From Oceanipulchritudo sp049975345 (lineage in GTDB: Bacteria > Verrucomicrobiota > Verrucomicrobiia > Opitutales > Oceanipulchritudinaceae): a stretch of 64,000 nt of DNA. A program made the position numbers and the translations under genes. Below the pieces are notes generated by a model. It searched no databases. It was given only the letters and a program-made list of their open reading frames with translations, and was not told the DNA's origin. Below, one piece after another: positions 1-9,158 of the stretch; position 1 is the stretch's first letter; each line of letters opens with the position of its first letter. The stretch is from the NCBI GenBank assembly GCA_049975345.1, contig JBNGDP010000002.1, positions 31,667-95,666 on the forward strand. Direction: 5' to 3'.

Positions 1-55
1 CCAGGGCCAGCTTGTGCTTGGAAAAGCGCAGGCGGATCAGTTGCCACTGGGACAT
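1..55 (-). CDS. ABC transporter permease, OppC/DppC-like (N-terminal fragment)
   Basis: Only the first 18 codons are inside the window. They read MSQWQLIRLRFSKHKLAL, which resembles the cytoplasmic N-terminus of OppC/DppC permeases, where a basic amphipathic stretch precedes the first membrane helix. The ATG is 29 bp downstream of the stop of the fused binding-protein/permease gene and has an AGAAAGGGG ribosome site just before it. It therefore looks like the second permease of the same peptide-type ABC importer. The rest of the gene, and presumably the ATPases, lie beyond the left edge. Confidence 0.6.
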   Translation of the reverse strand, partial: MSQWQLIRLRFSKHKLAL

Positions 56-84
56 GGCCCCTTTCTCGAGCGGCTGCGGGCTTG

Positions 85-3000
85 TCACCGGGAACCTCCT
101 TCCATCCGGATGCGCGGATCCAGCCAGAGAAGCAGCAGGTCGGAAACCAGTGTTCCCAGAACCCCGAGCAGGGAGAACACCATCAGCATCGAGCCGGCCA
201 TGTACATGTCCTCGGCCAGCAGCGAGTTGAGCATCAGGGGCCCGACCGTCGGCAGGCTGAGCACCATCGCCACAATCGCCCCGCCGGAAAGCAGGGCCGG
301 GAATATTCCCCCGATCCCGGAAATGAAGGGGTTCAGGGCCAGGCGCACGGGGTACTTCATGAGAAGCTTGAAGGGGCGAACCCCCTTGGCCCGGGCCGTG
401 GTCACGTAGGGCTTCTTCAGCTCATCGAGAAGATTGCCGCGCATCACGCGGATCATGCCCGCCGTTCCCCCGGTTCCGATCACGACGATCGGTATCCAGA
501 TGTGCCCGAGAAGGTCCGCGACCTTGCCCCAGCTCCACTCCGGCTGGGTCGCGTATTCGGGGGAAAACAATCCCGTCACCTGGATTCCAAGGAACTCCCA
601 GGCCCCGTACATGAGAAGAACGGCGAGAAGGAAGTTCGGGATGCACATCCCCAGGAAGCCGATGATGGAGGCGATGTAGTCCCCGATTGAATACTGCCGG
701 ACCGCGGAATAGATCCCGATCGGCAGGGCCACCGCCCAGGTGAACAAAACCGTCCCAAGGGAGATGAAAAAGGTCAGCATGACGCGCTCCCCGATGACCT
801 TGTTCACGACCCCCTTGGTTTCCATGGACCGTCCCATGTGTCCCTGCAGGAGGCCCTTGTCCCGGCTGTCGAAGGTGGTGAACCAGTACAGTCCCGACCA
901 GCGGAGGTACTTCTCGAAAGTGCTTGCCTCCAGCCAGAACATCTCGCGCAGCTGCTCGATCTCCTGCTCGTCGGCCTTGTTGCCGGATTCCTCCAGTTGC
1001 ATGATCCGGGAGGTGATGTAGTCCCCGGGCGGAAGCTGGATGATGGAAAAGGAGATGACGGAGATGATGACCAGGGTCGGCACCATGATCAGGAGGCGGC
1101 GCCCGATGTAGGGATGCCGGAAGCCGGCCATGATGAGCAGGGCCACGACGATCAAGAGGATCAGGTTCCGGATCCAGGCCCCGATGTTGAGCGTCTCCCT
1201 GAGGTTCCCCATTTCATCAGGAATGGTCGCCACGGGGGTGATTTCCCGCAGTTCCTGGATGGTCTGGGCGACCGCCCCGGCGGAGTCCGTGTTTTCCTCA
1301 AAGTAGAAGGTTTCGATCCCCGTGTTTCCCGGCGAGATGAAGTCCCAGCTGTACACCGCCCGGTCCGGGACATTGCGGACCGTGTCCTTGATGGGAACGA
1401 TCCGCGGCGGGGAATTGGAAATGGAAATGGTCCACAGGTTGTCCGCCGCGGTCAGCAGGTTTTCACGGAAGATTTCCACCTGGTTCTCCAGGCCGGTGGC
1501 CGTCTTTGCGGCGTCAAAGACTTCCATGGCATGCCGGTAGGGGCTGCCTTGCGGTGGTTCAATGGCCCCCGGCTCCGCCTCCGCCTCGGGATCGCCATAA
1601 AGCCCGCCCCGCAGGTACCAGATGGCATAGCCGCGCGCCCAGTCGGAATAGGTGGAACAGGGCACGAACATCCGCGGTTCCAGCAGCGGCATGAACTCCC
1701 CGTTGCCTGACCAGACGTTGAGGTCGTGCAGGCGCGCGTCGGTTTCAATCCGGAACAGGTTGCTGGCACGTTCCCGCGGGGTTACCCGGAGCCCGACGTC
1801 CGCCCAGTAGTCGGTGACCGCCTGGGCCGCTCCGCCTTTGACACGCCCGGCAACATTCAGGAAAAACTGCATGCGCGTCCCGTCCGGGAAGGTACGAAAG
1901 CCTTCGGCATCGCGTTCCCTCAAACCCAACTCGTCGAGCAGCTGGTTGGCCCGGTCGGGATCATACTCCGTGAAGGCATGGTACAGCTTCGGCTCATAAA
2001 AGGGCGAATCGGGGGGCGGGGCCACCTGCGCCGGTTCCGCAAGGCCGTTATACTCGGACTTGATGATGTTCTCCCGGTGCAGGGCCAGCGAAAGAGCCTG
2101 CCGGAATTTCTTCTCCCGCAGCAGGTCGTGCTTGTTTTGCGCCTCCGTGTCACCGGGATCGACCCGCCGGTTCTGGTTCGGCTGGATCAGGAAGATGGAC
2201 CGCTCCCCCATCATCCAGTGCTTGATCTCCGTGCCATTGCGATCCTTGTTGGCCATCAGGAGACTGTACTGGCCAACCTCCACCCCGCTGGTTTGCAGGG
2301 TGATGCTGCCCTGCATGGCATCGACGGCAATCAGTTCCTGGGTCTTCAGGTCAAAATAGATCCGGTCGATGTAGGGAAGTTGCCGCCCTTCCGTGTCGAC
2401 GGCGAAGTAATACGGATTCCGGACATAGGTGAAGGGCAGATTGTTCTTCGCGGTGCGCATAATCCACGGGCGCATGCTGGGCATTTCCGGGTTCTTGATA
2501 TTCCGGACGTGGAAGTAGACCTGTCGCTCGCGCTGCAATTTGGCCGCTTCCATCACGGTGGCAATCAACTCCGGATCCCCGATGCTCGGATGATATTGCC
2601 TCAGGTAATGGGCCGGCCGGTCGCAAATCTCCCAACCCGGAAAGGAGGCCAGCCGCTCCAGGAAGAGGCCGTTGGGAATGGGAAAGCGGAAACGCACCGT
2701 GTATTCGTCGATCTTTTCAACCGTTCCAACCTCCCCCTTGATCCGCAGGATTTCAGGAGCCTGGGGAAGGATTTCCGGGTCCATGACCTCATGCTCGTAC
2801 CAGAACAGGATATCATCAGCGGTGAAGGGATGCCCGTCGGACCAGCGGATGCCACGCCGCAGATGGAACGTGAATTCCGTGGAATCCTCGTTCACCTCCC
2901 AGCTTTTGGCGATGTGGGGAACGATCGGGTAGCCGAAGTGGCTCCAGCGCACGAGAAATGGGTAGGACAGGCGATGCGGGTAAATCTGGATCAGCATCGA

Positions 3001-3399
3001 CTCTCCGGTCAGGAAATAAATCCAGGTGCCCCCGTACTTGCCGTTGCCGTCGACCCCTTCCAGCACAACCGGTTCGGGTCCGACCCGTTCCGCCACCGGG
3101 GGCAGCAGGCCTTCCTCGACCAGTTCGCGCAGAACCGGGGCCTCCTCTTTCGGGTACCAGTCCGCGGAGTGACCCTCCGTGTAATCCACCTCCCGGTACA
3201 CCGTCACCGGGTTTTCAGTGTCCACCCGCACATTCCGCAGTTCCCTCGCCTCGGCAACCTTTTCCGGGTCGAAGGCCGGATCCTCATGCCGGACATTCGG
3301 GGTCAGCAGCCAGCTCCAGAAGGCCACAAAGGCAAGCAGGCCCAGTCCCATCCCAAAAACCTTGAGACCAAAACAGACTATTCCCGGGATACTCCGCAT
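85..3399 (-). CDS. ABC importer: family 5 substrate-binding protein fused to DppB-like permease
   Basis: This 1104-aa protein joins two normally separate subunits of a peptide/oligosaccharide-type ABC importer. Residues about 9-32 form a membrane anchor. Residues about 95-690 match extracellular solute-binding family 5, with hallmarks such as FHLRRGIRWSDG and FTADDI. A further helix lies near 735-755. Residues about 760-1104 are an OppB/DppB permease, opening with YIGRRLLIMVPTLVIIS and carrying the cytoplasmic EAA-type loop (TTARAKGVRPFKLL). The binding domain is therefore tethered to the outer face of its own permease instead of diffusing in the periplasm. The next gene, at the window edge, looks like the partner OppC-type permease. 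The substrate cannot be told from sequence. It is divergent from the HAD gene across about 160 bp. Confidence 0.88.
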   Translation of the reverse strand: MRSIPGIVCFGLKVFGMGLGLLAFVAFWSWLLTPNVRHEDPAFDPEKVAEARELRNVRVDTENPVTVYREVDYTEGHSADWYPKEEAPVLRELVEEGLLPPVAERVGPEPVVLEGVDGNGKYGGTWIYFLTGESMLIQIYPHRLSYPFLVRWSHFGYPIVPHIAKSWEVNEDSTEFTFHLRRGIRWSDGHPFTADDILFWYEHEVMDPEILPQAPEILRIKGEVGTVEKIDEYTVRFRFPIPNGLFLERLASFPGWEICDRPAHYLRQYHPSIGDPELIATVMEAAKLQRERQVYFHVRNIKNPEMPSMRPWIMRTAKNNLPFTYVRNPYYFAVDTEGRQLPYIDRIYFDLKTQELIAVDAMQGSITLQTSGVEVGQYSLLMANKDRNGTEIKHWMMGERSIFLIQPNQNRRVDPGDTEAQNKHDLLREKKFRQALSLALHRENIIKSEYNGLAEPAQVAPPPDSPFYEPKLYHAFTEYDPDRANQLLDELGLRERDAEGFRTFPDGTRMQFFLNVAGRVKGGAAQAVTDYWADVGLRVTPRERASNLFRIETDARLHDLNVWSGNGEFMPLLEPRMFVPCSTYSDWARGYAIWYLRGGLYGDPEAEAEPGAIEPPQGSPYRHAMEVFDAAKTATGLENQVEIFRENLLTAADNLWTISISNSPPRIVPIKDTVRNVPDRAVYSWDFISPGNTGIETFYFEENTDSAGAVAQTIQELREITPVATIPDEMGNLRETLNIGAWIRNLILLIVVALLIMAGFRHPYIGRRLLIMVPTLVIISVISFSIIQLPPGDYITSRIMQLEESGNKADEQEIEQLREMFWLEASTFEKYLRWSGLYWFTTFDSRDKGLLQGHMGRSMETKGVVNKVIGERVMLTFFISLGTVLFTWAVALPIGIYSAVRQYSIGDYIASIIGFLGMCIPNFLLAVLLMYGAWEFLGIQVTGLFSPEYATQPEWSWGKVADLLGHIWIPIVVIGTGGTAGMIRVMRGNLLDELKKPYVTTARAKGVRPFKLLMKYPVRLALNPFISGIGGIFPALLSGGAIVAMVLSLPTVGPLMLNSLLAEDMYMAGSMLMVFSLLGVLGTLVSDLLLLWLDPRIRMEGGSR

Positions 3400-3562
3400 T
3401 GCTGCGCTTTACCGTGGGATTTTGCGTCGTCGAATCAAGGCTCTACTTCACAACTTTGCGAAGATTTGCGGAATCAAATTGCAAAATAACGCCAGATACT
3501 GCACCTCAATCCGGGTACGCAAGGGCATTGACAAACCACCCGGGTGTTTTCTGCTGGAGAGC

Positions 3563-4258
3563 GTGGAATCCAAGAACAGCGAGGCGTACAAGTACAAGGG
3601 AATTCTCTTTGATCTGGACGGGACCCTGATCGATCATTTTCAGGTGATTTACCGATGTTACCAGTATGCATTGGCAAAATTATCGCTGGAGCCGGTAAGC
3701 TACGAAACCGTACGCGCCTCGGTGGGGGGCTCCATGGTCATCACCTTCGGCAAGCTGCTTGCGGAACGGCATGTCAACGAGGCGGTGAGGTACTACCGGG
3801 AGGAATTCGACCGGATCTGGCACGAGGATATTGAGATCCTTGACGGTGCCAAGTGGTTGCTGAAGGAATTGCATGTGAAGGGCATGCGACTATGCGTCTT
3901 CACCAACAAGGAGGGGGACCGTGCCCGCCGCATCCTGCGGCACATCGGGCTGGACGCCCATCTGGACGGCATTTTCGGGACGCTGGACACGCCCTGGTGC
4001 AAGCCCCAGCCGGAGTTCACGCATCATGTTCTCCAGCAGCTTGGGACGGACCCCGGACACTCCTGCATGATCGGGGACTCCCCCTACGATGTGGAGGCTG
4101 CGGCCGCGGCGGCCATGCCCTGTTTTACCGTGGCCACGGGGTCCCACAGCATGGCCCAACTGCGCGAGGAGACCAATGCGGCGGGGGTCTTCCGCGACCT
4201 GCATGAGCTGGGAACGGAGGTTTTCCGGCTCTCCCCCGCCCCATTCGCCACGACCTGA
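3563..4258 (+). CDS. HAD-superfamily hydrolase, phosphoglycolate phosphatase-like
   Basis: This is a cytoplasmic phosphatase of about 231 aa. Motif I is FDLDGTLID (nucleophile and general-acid Asp). A helical cap follows, then motif II (VFTNK), the motif III lysine in WCKPQP and motif IV GDSPYDV. The order and length fit Gph-like HAD subfamily I enzymes. The open frame extends upstream to 3218, but that part runs antisense into the importer gene and looks non-coding. I chose the GTG at 3563 because a GGAG ribosome site lies 5 nt before it and the HAD core starts about 15 residues later. It is followed after 2 bp by recD2, so the two are probably co-transcribed. The substrate is not predictable. 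Confidence 0.82.
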   Translation: MESKNSEAYKYKGILFDLDGTLIDHFQVIYRCYQYALAKLSLEPVSYETVRASVGGSMVITFGKLLAERHVNEAVRYYREEFDRIWHEDIEILDGAKWLLKELHVKGMRLCVFTNKEGDRARRILRHIGLDAHLDGIFGTLDTPWCKPQPEFTHHVLQQLGTDPGHSCMIGDSPYDVEAAAAAAMPCFTVATGSHSMAQLREETNAAGVFRDLHELGTEVFRLSPAPFATT

Positions 4259-4260
4259 TC

Positions 4261-6507
4261 ATGGTTTCCTCCAGCAACAATCCCGGGGAAACGGGGGAGC
4301 AACTCACCGGCGTGCTGGAGAAAATCATCTACAGCAACCCGGAGAACCACTTCTGTGTCGGGGAGCTGCGGGAGGACAGCGGGATGATGCACACCATCAC
4401 CGGAATCCTTCCGAATGTCCAATGCGGGGAGACGCTTGAGCTGGAGGGGGCATGGGAGAACCACCGGCAACATGGAAGGCAGTTCCGGGCCGCGAAATTC
4501 ACTTCCACCCTGCCCGCCTCGGTGTACGGCATCCGCAAGTATCTCGGCAGCGGGCTTGTCCCCGGCATCGGCAAGACCTATGCGAAAAAGATCGTCGAGG
4601 CGTTCGGCCAGGAAACCTTTGACATCATTGAAAACCAGTCCGCGCGCCTGCGGGAGGTGGAGGGAATCGGCCCCAAGCGCGCCAGGGAAATCAAGAATGC
4701 GTGGGAAACGCAGCGCGCAAGCCGGGAAATCATGCTTTTCCTCCAGACCTACGGGGTGTCGGTGCGCAACTGTCTCCGGCTCGTCAAGCGGTACGGCAAC
4801 CAGGCCAAGGCCATTCTGCTGGAGGACCCCTACACCACGGCACGCGAAATCGAGGGAATCGGCTTCAAGACCGCCGACCAGATCGCCCGCAATCTCGGCT
4901 TCGGATTCTCCTCCCCCGAGCGGATCGAGGCCGGCCTGTTGCATGTTCTCAAGGAGAAGGAATCCGAGGGGCATACCGCCCTGCCCCGGGATTTCCTCCT
5001 GGAGGAGGCCCAGCGCCTCCTTGAGCTCGACCTGAACGAAGTGGAACCCCATCTGGGAACCCTAGTCGAAAACCAGTTCATGATCATTGCCGAGGGTAGC
5101 GGCCTTCTCCAGTTGCCGATCAACCGCATGCGGGAAGTGGCCATTGCGAGGCAGGTGCACCGCCTGCAGACGATGGGATCCTGCCTTCCCCCGATCAAGG
5201 TGGAGATCGCTGTCGAGTGGGCCCAGGAGCGCAGCCACATCCGCTTCTCAACCGAGCAGGCGGAGGCCCTGCGCCAAGCCCTCCGCTCGAAGTTCACCAT
5301 CCTGACGGGGGGGCCCGGCACCGGGAAAACCACGATCCTCCGCAGCCTCGTGGAAATCCTGCAGGCGAAAAAACTGCGCATCGCCCTCGCCTCGCCAACC
5401 GGACGCGCCGCCCAGCGCCTCGCCGAGTCCACCCATCATCACGCCTCCACCCTGCACCGCCTGCTCAAATTCGACCCCGTCAAGGGCGGTTTCACCGCCA
5501 ACGAGGAAAACCCGCTCAATTGCGACTACCTGGTCGTCGACGAGGCCAGCATGCTGGATTCCGGTCTGGCCGCCGCCATGTTCCGGGCTGTTCCCGCCGA
5601 TGCCCACCTGCTGCTCGTGGGGGACGTGAACCAGCTGCCCAGCGTGGGGCCGGGCAATGTATTGAACGACCTGATACAGCATGCCGGGGTTCCGGTCGTC
5701 CGCCTCCGGCAGGTTTACCGGCAAAGCGAGGAGAGCAACATTGTCACCACCGCGCACGCGGTCCTGTGCGGGCGCGCCTCCCCTCCCCGGCTGGTCCAAT
5801 CGCTGCAGGAGCTGGATCCGCGCTGGGACCTGCAGTTCATCCCCTCGACCGAACCGGTGGACTGCGTCGGCATGATCGAGGCCCTCATCGCGGAATGGAT
5901 TCCCCGCCGGCTCAACGCCTTCGATCCCATCCGCGACGTGCAGGTGCTCGCTCCCATGCACAGGGGTACGGCCGGCATCCGCCAGATCAATTCAATCCTG
6001 CAGAGACGCCTCAATCCGGGGGGCAAAAGCATCACCTTCGGGGAGACCGTCTATTCCGTGGGCGACCGGGTCATCCAGACCCGCAATAATTACGACAAGA
6101 ACATCTTCAACGGCGACATGGGGATCGTCGCCGCCGTCCAGCCGGACGCCGGCACCCTTGCCGTGGATTTCGACGGGCGTGTCATTGACCTCGACCGCAT
6201 GGAGCTGATCGACCTGGAACTGGCGTACGCGATCAGCGTGCACAAATCCCAGGGCAGCGAGTTCCCGGTCGTGGTCATGCCGATCCTGAAGCAGCACTTC
6301 GTCCTCCTGCAGCGCAACCTCCTCTACACGGCCCTGACCCGCGGCCGCCGCAAGGTGTTCATCATCGGCGACCCCGCGGCCTGGGCCATGGCCGTCCGCA
6401 ACAATGAACAGCAGCAGCGCTTCACCGCGCTGGGGGAGAGACTACACAAACATTCCGGCGATGGCGCCGGTGTAGAGGCAGGCGGCGGTTCCACCGGCGA
6501 CGGATAA
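4261..6507 (+). CDS. recD2: ATP-dependent DNA helicase RecD2
   Basis: This 748-aa protein belongs to the RecD2/TraA branch of SF1B helicases, 5'-3' translocases acting in DNA repair outside RecBCD. The N-terminal third has the RecD2-specific region with helix-hairpin-helix elements (VPGIGKTYAKKIVEAFG and VEGIGPKRAREI). Walker A is GGPGTGKTT near residue 350, Walker B VVDEASMLD near 427, and the C-terminal SF1 motif AISVHKSQGSEF lies near 658. The last about 20 residues are Gly-rich, and their codons overlap the 3' end of the convergent transporter gene by 66 bp. The gene begins 2 bp after the HAD phosphatase. No recB or recC is visible nearby, as expected for RecD2. Confidence 0.93.
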   Translation: MVSSSNNPGETGEQLTGVLEKIIYSNPENHFCVGELREDSGMMHTITGILPNVQCGETLELEGAWENHRQHGRQFRAAKFTSTLPASVYGIRKYLGSGLVPGIGKTYAKKIVEAFGQETFDIIENQSARLREVEGIGPKRAREIKNAWETQRASREIMLFLQTYGVSVRNCLRLVKRYGNQAKAILLEDPYTTAREIEGIGFKTADQIARNLGFGFSSPERIEAGLLHVLKEKESEGHTALPRDFLLEEAQRLLELDLNEVEPHLGTLVENQFMIIAEGSGLLQLPINRMREVAIARQVHRLQTMGSCLPPIKVEIAVEWAQERSHIRFSTEQAEALRQALRSKFTILTGGPGTGKTTILRSLVEILQAKKLRIALASPTGRAAQRLAESTHHHASTLHRLLKFDPVKGGFTANEENPLNCDYLVVDEASMLDSGLAAAMFRAVPADAHLLLVGDVNQLPSVGPGNVLNDLIQHAGVPVVRLRQVYRQSEESNIVTTAHAVLCGRASPPRLVQSLQELDPRWDLQFIPSTEPVDCVGMIEALIAEWIPRRLNAFDPIRDVQVLAPMHRGTAGIRQINSILQRRLNPGGKSITFGETVYSVGDRVIQTRNNYDKNIFNGDMGIVAAVQPDAGTLAVDFDGRVIDLDRMELIDLELAYAISVHKSQGSEFPVVVMPILKQHFVLLQRNLLYTALTRGRRKVFIIGDPAAWAMAVRNNEQQQRFTALGERLHKHSGDGAGVEAGGGSTGDG

Positions 6508-7542
6508 CAGGGCCAGGCGGGAAAGGTTGCCCCGCTGCGAGGGAGCCAGCACGGCGATTCCCCCGATCTGGATGCCCATCGAGCTGAAGTTGGCAAACCC
6601 GCAGAGGGCGTAGGTGGCAATGACGACGGAGCGCTGGCTGAGGGTCCCCTCGACCGCCATCATGTGGCCCATTTGCTCGTAGGCGACAAACTCGTTCGCC
6701 ACGAGCTTGATACCGAGAAGCTGGCCGATGGAGAGCAGGTCCCCCCACCCGATCCCGATCAACCAGGCCACCGGGGCGAACAGGAGCCCGAAAAGCAGTT
6801 CGAGGGAAAGGCCGTCGTAGGCCCCGCTTGTCCATGCGGAGATCCGGCTGTCCAGCCCTGTGGCCGTACCCGCGGTCCCGATGAGGAAATTGATGAGCGC
6901 GATAAAGGCGAGGAAGGTGATCAACATGGCCCCGATGTTCAGGGCCAGCATGAGCCCCTGGGTGGTTCCCTGACAGGCGGCATCAAAGACATTTTCCCCC
7001 ATCTTTTCGCGGCTCACCCGCAGCTCGTGGTCGACGGTTTCCGTCTGCGGCAGGAGGATCTTCGCGGCCAGGCTTTCCGAACCGGAGAGGCGCATCGACC
7101 GCTGCAGCAACCAGGCGAAGCCCTTGACGAGGACTTGGAGCCAGCCGAGGTAATACAGCACGGAGGTCAGGGCTGAGAAGAAAATCACGGTCGGCAGCAC
7201 CTTGAAGGCGAAAATCAGCCCGAAGCCCGGGAACCCGCCGTTGCCGATAGCCGCGTTCACCTCTTCCCAGAAGTCCGGCCCGGCGCCGAGGAAACCGAAG
7301 ACAAACCGGGTTCCCTCGTCCGAGAAACTGAGAAGGGCCACAAAAAATCCCGAGATCCACTCGATGGGCTTGTCCGCATGCGGGACCCTCAGGACCAGGA
7401 TCGCAAGAACCAGTTGAAAAACCAGCCCGGAGACCACCAGAGGCCAGTCAACCGCCCTCCGGTCCCGGCTGAAAAGCCAGCACAGTCCAGTCAGGCCGGC
7501 GATGCCGAACAATCCGCGCAGAATGACAACGAGGGTGTCCAT
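6442..7542 (-). CDS. CNT-family (NupC-like) nucleoside transporter with an internal deletion
   Basis: The 366-aa membrane protein aligns along most of its length with concentrative nucleoside transporters such as Vibrio cholerae vcCNT. Shared segments include FKVLPTVIFFSALTSVLYYLG, MGENVFDAACQGTTQGLMLA and VANEFVAYEQMGHM. The order of motifs shows a gap. SGSESLA, which should lead into the NIF-GQTEAP motif of hairpin HP1, runs directly into AKILLPQTE, normally found about 75 residues later. HP1's substrate-binding Gln-Thr-Glu and the next transmembrane segments are missing, though the frame stays open. Transport activity is therefore doubtful. It starts 9 bp after the upstream sulfatase (same operon) and its end overlaps recD2 head-to-head. 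Confidence 0.85.
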   Translation of the reverse strand: MDTLVVILRGLFGIAGLTGLCWLFSRDRRAVDWPLVVSGLVFQLVLAILVLRVPHADKPIEWISGFFVALLSFSDEGTRFVFGFLGAGPDFWEEVNAAIGNGGFPGFGLIFAFKVLPTVIFFSALTSVLYYLGWLQVLVKGFAWLLQRSMRLSGSESLAAKILLPQTETVDHELRVSREKMGENVFDAACQGTTQGLMLALNIGAMLITFLAFIALINFLIGTAGTATGLDSRISAWTSGAYDGLSLELLFGLLFAPVAWLIGIGWGDLLSIGQLLGIKLVANEFVAYEQMGHMMAVEGTLSQRSVVIATYALCGFANFSSMGIQIGGIAVLAPSQRGNLSRLALLSVAGGTAACLYTGAIAGMFV

Positions 7543-7551
7543 GCGCGTTTT

Positions 7552-8907
7552 TTATTCTTCCGGCAATGGGAATTCATCCCCCGTCTCCTCGATCCACCGC
7601 TGCAACCGGTCCCGGCATCGGCGGCGCTGCTCCTTGAAAAAGGTGTCATGGGCGAGGTTCGCCATCTCATAGGGATCCTCCCGCGTGTTGTGCAGCAGCC
7701 AGTCGTTCCCGGGTGTGCAGACATATTTCCACCCGTCCCGCATGACCACGGCCCGCCATTGCTTGTTGACCGAATGGGGATGGTGCTTCCGCGGGATCTG
7801 CTGCAGATAAGCGCTGTCCGGCTCTTCCGCCTCGACGGGTTCCCCTTTGTATCCATGGTCCTCCTCGCGCAGGCAATTGGCCGAGTAATCAAAGCCGACC
7901 ATGTCTTTCGGCTTCGGGATCCCGCACAGGCCGAGGGTGGTCGGGGCAATGTCCACGTGGTTGATCACCGCGCTGGTCCGCCCGGCCCGCATGCTTTCCA
8001 CGCCGCCGGTTTTCGCCACAATAAAGGGAATCCTCACAGCCTCTTCCCACGGGCTGGACTTTTCCCTCTGACCATGACTGCCCAGCATGTCCCCATGGTC
8101 GGAGAAGAAGATGATGTAGGTTTCCCGGTCGATGCCCATGTCCTTGAGGGCTTTGCGGATCCGGCCGAGGTTCCAGTCCAGGTTGCGGATCATCGCATAG
8201 TACCCGGCCAGGTCCAGCGCCACCCTCTCCCGGACCCAGTCCGCATGCGGCACGTTGGGGCGGAATTGAATGTCATTCGGCGATGGCCCGGTATCCGGGT
8301 AGGAGGGATTTGTCGGTGGAACATACGGATTATGCGGGGGCTGCACACTCAGGCAGGCGAAAAACGGCTTGTATCCGTTCCCGGTTTCCTTGGGGCGCAC
8401 ATGCGCTTGCAAATGGTCGAGAAAGAGGTCTGTGAGGGAATCGGTTTCGTATCCGGGGAGGCGCATCGGCTCCTCGTGTCCGGAGCCGTGGACCCAGGAA
8501 TCGTTCTGGGAGTTGTTGTTTTCGTATCCCAGCCAGTATTCGAACCCGCCCCGGTGCGTGGGGGGAATGACGACCCGTCCGTTGCTGCCGTGCAGATGCC
8601 ACTTCCCGATCCATGCGGTATGGTAACCGGAACGGGTAAAAGCGTTGGCGATGGTCGGGTATTTTGGATCCAGGGGCGACGGGGTCCGGATCGTCCCGAC
8701 CTGGTGCGGATATTGTCCGGTAATCAAGGCCCCGCGGAAGGGGGTGCACCACGGCGTGCCGGCAATCGCGCAGTCAAACCGCATACCCTCCCGGGCCAGG
8801 TTGTCGATATTCGGCGTGTGAAGGTTCGCGTCCCCGCGATAACTGAAGGCCTGGGCCCGCAGTTGGTCGCAGAGTATCCAGATGACATTGGGATTCTGAT
8901 CCGACAT
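7552..8907 (-). CDS. Type I sulfatase (formylglycine-dependent)
   Basis: This is an alkaline-phosphatase-fold sulfatase of about 451 aa. It opens with the strand NPNVIWILCDQLRAQ, whose Asp is the first metal ligand. The active-site signature CTPFR is at residues 54-58. Its Cys must be converted to formylglycine by a maturase not present in this window. GKWHL and the metal-binding FFSDHGDMLGSHG follow. No clear signal peptide precedes the catalytic domain, so cytoplasmic or atypically exported location is possible. The open frame also includes a TTG at 8934 and an ATG at 8916. I prefer the ATG at 8907, which starts right at the fold and has a weak GGAAG upstream. It is followed after 9 bp by the CNT transporter. 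The neighbouring GH42 genes suggest a sulfated carbohydrate substrate. Confidence 0.9.
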   Translation of the reverse strand: MSDQNPNVIWILCDQLRAQAFSYRGDANLHTPNIDNLAREGMRFDCAIAGTPWCTPFRGALITGQYPHQVGTIRTPSPLDPKYPTIANAFTRSGYHTAWIGKWHLHGSNGRVVIPPTHRGGFEYWLGYENNNSQNDSWVHGSGHEEPMRLPGYETDSLTDLFLDHLQAHVRPKETGNGYKPFFACLSVQPPHNPYVPPTNPSYPDTGPSPNDIQFRPNVPHADWVRERVALDLAGYYAMIRNLDWNLGRIRKALKDMGIDRETYIIFFSDHGDMLGSHGQREKSSPWEEAVRIPFIVAKTGGVESMRAGRTSAVINHVDIAPTTLGLCGIPKPKDMVGFDYSANCLREEDHGYKGEPVEAEEPDSAYLQQIPRKHHPHSVNKQWRAVVMRDGWKYVCTPGNDWLLHNTREDPYEMANLAHDTFFKEQRRRCRDRLQRWIEETGDEFPLPEE

Positions 8908-9062
8908 GGCTTCCATTGAAGTGGAAAATTGCAACCGGGTAAAGCATCATTCCCTTTGGAAAGATCACGGGCATCCGGCATTGCCTTTATTGCGCAATTC
9001 ATCCGAAACTTGGCGCATATTCGGTCCTCCAGCCCGGAAAAAAGAGGATACTATACCTCAGT

Positions 9063-9139
9063 AATCGGGACCGGTATCGGGATCGGCCAATCTTTACACG
9101 GTGCAACGGTTGAGTCCGATCCCGATCCCGGTCCCGATT
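9063..9139. repeat. 24-bp inverted repeat built of hexamers, ahead of the GH42-like gene
   Basis: The arms at 9063-9086 and 9116-9139 are complementary over 24 bp with one mismatch, separated by 29 nt. The left arm reads as hexamers ATCGGG, ACCGGT, ATCGGG, ATCGGC; the right arm as TCCGAT, CCCGAT, CCCGGT, CCCGAT. The structure ends 19 nt before the ATG at 9159, and I see no Shine-Dalgarno sequence in that gap. It could be a leader hairpin, an operator or a small repetitive element. No second copy was noticed elsewhere in the window. Confidence 0.85.
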
Positions 9140-9158
9140 TATAACCAGTCCAATCAGC

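Noticed and set aside
1726..3489. 587-codon open frame on the plus strand
   Set aside because: It lies antisense to the fused importer gene, is rich in Arg/Gly/Pro/His and shows no domain; it is a by-product of high GC content.
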